Source: Flavobacteriales bacterium (GTDB lineage Bacteria > Bacteroidota > Bacteroidia > Flavobacteriales > Flavobacteriaceae). From it: a stretch of DNA of 35,717 nt. The notes below the pieces were generated by a model, which worked only from the letters and a program-made list of their open reading frames with translations, made no database searches and was not told the origin of the DNA. The stretch is taken from NCBI GenBank assembly GCA_004214175.1, contig SGZH01000009.1, positions 1-35,717 on the forward strand, in the 5' to 3' direction. Position numbers and translations under genes: made by a program. This document shows, in pieces, positions 32,518-35,717 of this stretch (within the stretch, counting starts at the first letter, position 1; every line of letters starts with the position of its first letter).

Positions 32518-33648
32518 ATGCAATTCGATATAAAAGCTACTGACATTTCAACCAAGGCAAGAGCAGCTATCATTACTACAGATCATGGAAAAATAGAAAC
32601 TCCCATTTTTATGCCTGTAGGAACTGTTGGAACGGTTAAAGGTGTTCACCAAAGAGAGTTAGAAAAGGATATCAATCCTGATATTATTTTGGGAAACACC
32701 TATCATTTATATTTACGACCAAAAACATCTATATTAGAAAAAGCGGGGGGACTTCATAAATTTATGAATTGGGATCGTAATATTTTAACAGATAGTGGTG
32801 GCTATCAAGTTTACTCGCTCTCTGCTAATCGAAAAATAAAAGAAGAAGGGGTGAAATTTAAATCACATATAGATGGAAGTTACCATACATTTACACCCGA
32901 GAATGTCATGGAAATTCAGCGTACAATTGGAGCAGATATTATTATGGCTTTTGATGAGTGTACCCCTTATCCCTGTGATTATCAGTATGCAAAAAGATCA
33001 ATGCATATGACCCATCGCTGGTTGGACCGTTGTATCACCCATCTTAAAAAAACACCACTAAAATATAATTATAGTCAAACTTTTTTCCCGATTGTTCAAG
33101 GTAGTACATACAAGGATTTAAGAAAACAATCTGCAGAGTATATAACATCTGTGGGTGCTGCAGGAAATGCAATTGGCGGTTTGTCTGTGGGAGAGCCGGC
33201 AGAAGAAATGTATGAAATGACAGCAGTTGTAACTGAGGTGCTACCAAAAGATAAACCAAGGTATTTAATGGGTGTAGGAACTCCCATAAATCTTCTAGAA
33301 AATATATCCTTAGGAATTGATATGTTTGACTGTGTTATGCCTACCAGAAATGGTAGAAATGGAATGCTTTTTACTGCCCATGGATCCATAAATATTAAAA
33401 ATAAAAAATGGGCAGACGATTTTTCCGAAATTGACTCTATGAACATTACATGGGTTGATACTGCCTACAGTAAGGCTTATTTAAGACATTTGTTTACGGT
33501 AAATGAAATGTTAGGAAGGCAAATAGCTACTATTCATAATTTAGGTTTTTATTTGTGGTTGGTTCGTGAAGCCAGAAAGCATATATTAGCAGGAGACTTT
33601 GTTACCTGGAAAAATAAGATGGTTAAACAAATGGATAATAAGCTATAA
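32518..33648 (+). CDS. tgt: tRNA-guanine (queuine) transglycosylase
   Basis: 376 residues, TIM-barrel. D92 in TDSGGYQVYS and the nucleophile D271 in GIDMFDCVMPTR are present, with GLSVGEPAEEMY and the tRNA-binding NGRNGMLFT. It replaces G34 with preQ1 in tRNAs for Asn, Asp, His and Tyr. The C-terminal zinc site is incomplete: where CxCxxC is usual, the residues are N309, T311 and D314, while the fourth ligand, His340 (IATIHNLGF), is kept at the correct spacing of 26. The rest of the C-terminal subdomain (YSKAYLRHLF) is normal, so the protein is likely functional. The LptF/G gene follows after three bases. Confidence 0.94.
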   Translation: MQFDIKATDISTKARAAIITTDHGKIETPIFMPVGTVGTVKGVHQRELEKDINPDIILGNTYHLYLRPKTSILEKAGGLHKFMNWDRNILTDSGGYQVYSLSANRKIKEEGVKFKSHIDGSYHTFTPENVMEIQRTIGADIIMAFDECTPYPCDYQYAKRSMHMTHRWLDRCITHLKKTPLKYNYSQTFFPIVQGSTYKDLRKQSAEYITSVGAAGNAIGGLSVGEPAEEMYEMTAVVTEVLPKDKPRYLMGVGTPINLLENISLGIDMFDCVMPTRNGRNGMLFTAHGSINIKNKKWADDFSEIDSMNITWVDTAYSKAYLRHLFTVNEMLGRQIATIHNLGFYLWLVREARKHILAGDFVTWKNKMVKQMDNKL

Positions 33649-33651
33649 TAA

Positions 33652-34731
33652 ATGCTGAGTATTCTTGATCGATATATACTGAAAAGATATATAGGAACTT
33701 TTACGTTACTATTACTACTATTTATTCCTATTGGTATCACCGTAAATCTTGCGGAGAAAATTGATAAAATACTTCAAAATGAAGCACCTTTTGTAGAAGT
33801 TGTTGAATACTATATTTTTTTTACTATTTATTTCGCCAATTTACTATTTCCATTGTTTTTATTTTTATCTGTTATTTGGTTTACTTCAAAACTTGCAAAT
33901 AATACTGAAGTGATTGCTTTTTTAAGTAGTGGTGTCTCCTACTATCGTTTTTTAAGACCCTATTTTATTGGTGCCACTATTGTTTGTGTTGGAGCGCTTA
34001 TTATGGGAATGTACCTAGCCCCAATGGCAAGCAAAGGGTTTAACGAGTTTATTTATAAATATATCAAAAAAAGTAAAAAAGATAGAACTCAAACCAATGT
34101 CTATCGACAAATAAATGATCAAGATTACATCTATGTAAGCTATTTTAATGTTAAAGATAAAACCGGAGAGAAATTTACATTAGAACATTTTAATGGTAAT
34201 CAATTAGAATATAAAATTAAAGCTGATAAAATAGTTTTTAACGAAACTGATAGTACTTATACTCTTTACAAATATTTGAAAAGGACCATCAATTCCAATG
34301 AGGATATACTTGAGTCAAAAGCAAAAAAAGATACTACTTTTAGTTTTGATTTAGAAGATTTAACACCCGTTGAGTATATAGCTGAAACTTTAAATTATAC
34401 TGAATTAAATTCTTTTATTGAAAGAGAGAAAAAAAGAGGATCTTCCAATATTAATAGGTATGAAGTGGTGAGGTTTAAGAGATGGAGTTTACCTATTTCA
34501 GCTTATATTTTAACAATAATTGCTGTTGCAGTATCATCAATGAAACGTAGAGGGGGTATGGGAGTCAATTTAGCTATTGGTATTGGTATAGGAATGATCT
34601 TTATATTTTTTGATAAAATATTTGGAACCATGGCTGAACAAAGTGATTTTTCTCCCATCGTAGCTACATGGTTTCCTAATTTAGTCTTTGCTATTTTGGC
34701 AGTATATTTACTTCGTAATGCAAAACGATAA
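33652..34731 (+). CDS. LptF/LptG-family lipopolysaccharide export permease
   Basis: 359 residues, YjgP/YjgQ family. Membrane segments at ~12-35, 58-83 and 100-126, then a ~150-residue periplasmic beta-jellyroll region (VYRQINDQDYIYVSYFN onwards), then three more segments at ~278-298, 303-322 and 330-355, which is the six-segment LptF/G plan. The N-terminus (LDRYILKRYIGTFTLLLLLF) is typical. With LptB it extracts LPS from the inner membrane. The sequence does not decide between F and G. It starts three bases after tgt and overlaps the EamA gene. Confidence 0.88.
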   Translation: MLSILDRYILKRYIGTFTLLLLLFIPIGITVNLAEKIDKILQNEAPFVEVVEYYIFFTIYFANLLFPLFLFLSVIWFTSKLANNTEVIAFLSSGVSYYRFLRPYFIGATIVCVGALIMGMYLAPMASKGFNEFIYKYIKKSKKDRTQTNVYRQINDQDYIYVSYFNVKDKTGEKFTLEHFNGNQLEYKIKADKIVFNETDSTYTLYKYLKRTINSNEDILESKAKKDTTFSFDLEDLTPVEYIAETLNYTELNSFIEREKKRGSSNINRYEVVRFKRWSLPISAYILTIIAVAVSSMKRRGGMGVNLAIGIGIGMIFIFFDKIFGTMAEQSDFSPIVATWFPNLVFAILAVYLLRNAKR

Positions 34732-35596
34732 ATTAAAAAACTATTTACATTTACATTTCATAGTTTTTATATGGGGTTTTACAGCGGTTTTAGGTGATTT
34801 AATCTCTATAGCTGCTGTTCCATTAGTCTGGTTTAGGATGTTATTGGGTTCTTTTTTTGTCCTCATTTATATCTGTTATACTAAAGGAAGACTAAAAGTA
34901 TCTTTAAAATCATTATTAATATTTGCCCTCATTGGTTTTTTGATAGCTTTGCATTGGCTAGCTTTCTTTAAGGCGGTTAAGGTATCTAACGTGTCTATTA
35001 CATTGGCAATGATGTCAACAGGTGCTTTTTTTACTTCATTGTTAGAGCCCATTTTTTTTAAAAGAAAAATAATTAAATATGAAGTGATCTTTGGATTAAT
35101 TGTTATTGTTGGTTTATATATAATTTTTAATGTAGAGACAACATATTTGACGGGAATTCTTTTTGCTTTATTGTCTTCTTTCTTGGGCGCTCTATTTTCT
35201 ATATTTAACGGAATGATTGTTAAAATTTATGATGCGAAAACTATTTCTTTTTATGAATTATTTTTTGGAGTAGTATTTATTACAATTTTTATTTTTTCAA
35301 CAGAAGGTTTTAATGTATCATTTTTTGATTTATCAAGTATGGATTGGATTTATATATTATTTTTAGCGTCTGTATGTACTGCATATGCTTTTATTGCAGC
35401 GGTTCATATAATGAAATGGATAAGTCCTTACACCTTAATGCTAACAACCAATATGGAGCCTGTATATGGTATTATATTAGCCTTATTAATATTAGGAGAT
35501 AAAGAATATATGAATCCTATGTTTTATTTAGGCGCTCTAATAATTTTAATGACCGTTATTGTGAATGGAATAATTAAAACAAGAAAAAAAGTTTGA
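34718..35596 (+). CDS. EamA/DMT-family transporter
   Basis: 292 residues from the ATG at 34718 (MQNDKLKNYL). About ten membrane segments arranged as two EamA repeats: FIVFIWGFTAVLGDL near the start, and the second repeat from ~150 (GILFALLSSFLGALFSIFNG) to the end, including the common AYAFIAAVHIMKWISPYTLMLTTNMEPVYG block. These transporters export metabolites or amino acids; substrate unknown. The frame is open back to an ATG at 34688, but that would overlap lptF/G by 44 bases and add a non-family N-terminus; the chosen start overlaps by 14. It is the last gene of the tgt operon. Confidence 0.88.
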   Translation: MQNDKLKNYLHLHFIVFIWGFTAVLGDLISIAAVPLVWFRMLLGSFFVLIYICYTKGRLKVSLKSLLIFALIGFLIALHWLAFFKAVKVSNVSITLAMMSTGAFFTSLLEPIFFKRKIIKYEVIFGLIVIVGLYIIFNVETTYLTGILFALLSSFLGALFSIFNGMIVKIYDAKTISFYELFFGVVFITIFIFSTEGFNVSFFDLSSMDWIYILFLASVCTAYAFIAAVHIMKWISPYTLMLTTNMEPVYGIILALLILGDKEYMNPMFYLGALIILMTVIVNGIIKTRKKV

Positions 35597-35624
35597 TTAT
35601 TTACAAACTATATCCTTTATATTT
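35592..35624 (+). promoter_or_regulatory. Promoter of accA
   Basis: TTG at 35592-35594, a 22-base spacer and TATATTTG at 35617-35624. The leader to the accA ATG is about 30 bases. The -33 part overlaps the EamA stop codon. Confidence 0.58.
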
Positions 35625-35658
35625 GTGATTTAATAGTAATTAATTTTAATTAGATAGT

Positions 35659-35717
35659 ATGGAATATCTTGACTTTGAATTACCCATTAAAGAGTTAAAT
35701 GAACAATATGAAAAAGC
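35659..35717 (+). CDS. accA: Acetyl-CoA carboxylase carboxyltransferase subunit alpha, first 19 residues (truncated by window edge)
   Basis: Nineteen codons are visible, MEYLDFELPIKELNEQYEK, which match the N-terminus usual for AccA of Bacteroidota. AccA with AccD transfers the carboxyl group from biotin to acetyl-CoA in the first step of fatty acid synthesis. The call rests on a short stretch. Confidence 0.8.
   Translation, partial: MEYLDFELPIKELNEQYEK

Overview
This window reads as a stretch of chromosome from a marine-type member of the Flavobacteriaceae (phylum Bacteroidota). Four things point there: low GC content, very compact gene packing, repeated promoters with the Bacteroidota -7 element TAnnTTTG (clearest with a TTG about 19-22 bases upstream), and leaders without Shine-Dalgarno sequences. 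Phylum-specific families agree: a DUF4295 protein matching the ribosomal protein described as bL38, a PorV-type barrel, a type IX secretion cargo tail, an Lnb/DUF4105 protein and a two-subunit transketolase. I see no mobile element, phage, CRISPR array, defence island or plasmid function.

Layout. 1-4330: the end of recR, a glycosyltransferase, a 2-oxoacid dehydrogenase E2, a DEDDh exonuclease and a fumarylacetoacetase-fold enzyme. 4399-8718: cinA, then the ribosomal cluster rpmB-rpmG-DUF4295, then ftsY-rimO. 8765-15168: a glycosyltransferase, a reductase and a Uup-like ABC-F on the minus strand, then a UDP-sugar dehydrogenase and a UDP-sugar epimerase that look like a surface-polysaccharide precursor pair. 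15219-19450: Lnb-like and PorV-like envelope genes, pssA, and a glutaminyl cyclase lipoprotein. 19561-24476: the SRP RNA, a reductase with a probably leaderless mRNA, transaldolase, a thioredoxin-fold lipoprotein without its active site, and a YbiT-type ABC-F. 24681-27529: a CotH/lamin-tail secreted protein and a DUF998 membrane protein whose start is out of frame. 27555-30467: tRNA-Leu, tRNA-Lys, aroK, a phosphoribosyltransferase, an S4 protein and an FKBP-like lipoprotein. 30486-35717: split transketolase, tgt-lptF/G-EamA, and the start of accA.

The gene set is mostly core: translation and protein targeting (rpmB, rpmG, bL38-like, ftsY, rimO, SRP RNA, tgt, tRNAs, two ABC-F proteins), envelope building (glycosyltransferases, UDP-sugar enzymes, Lnb-like, PssA, LptF/G, PorV-like) and central carbon metabolism (E2, transaldolase, transketolase, AroK, AccA). 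I found no obviously new multi-gene system. The points worth a second look are protein-level departures from family norms: a queuine transglycosylase without zinc cysteines, an ABC-F with one degenerate composite ATP site, and a thioredoxin fold without its cysteines. Others are a homopolymer frameshift, an unassigned C-terminal extension on a glycosyltransferase and a probable leaderless transcript. All family assignments are from reading motifs; no database search was run.
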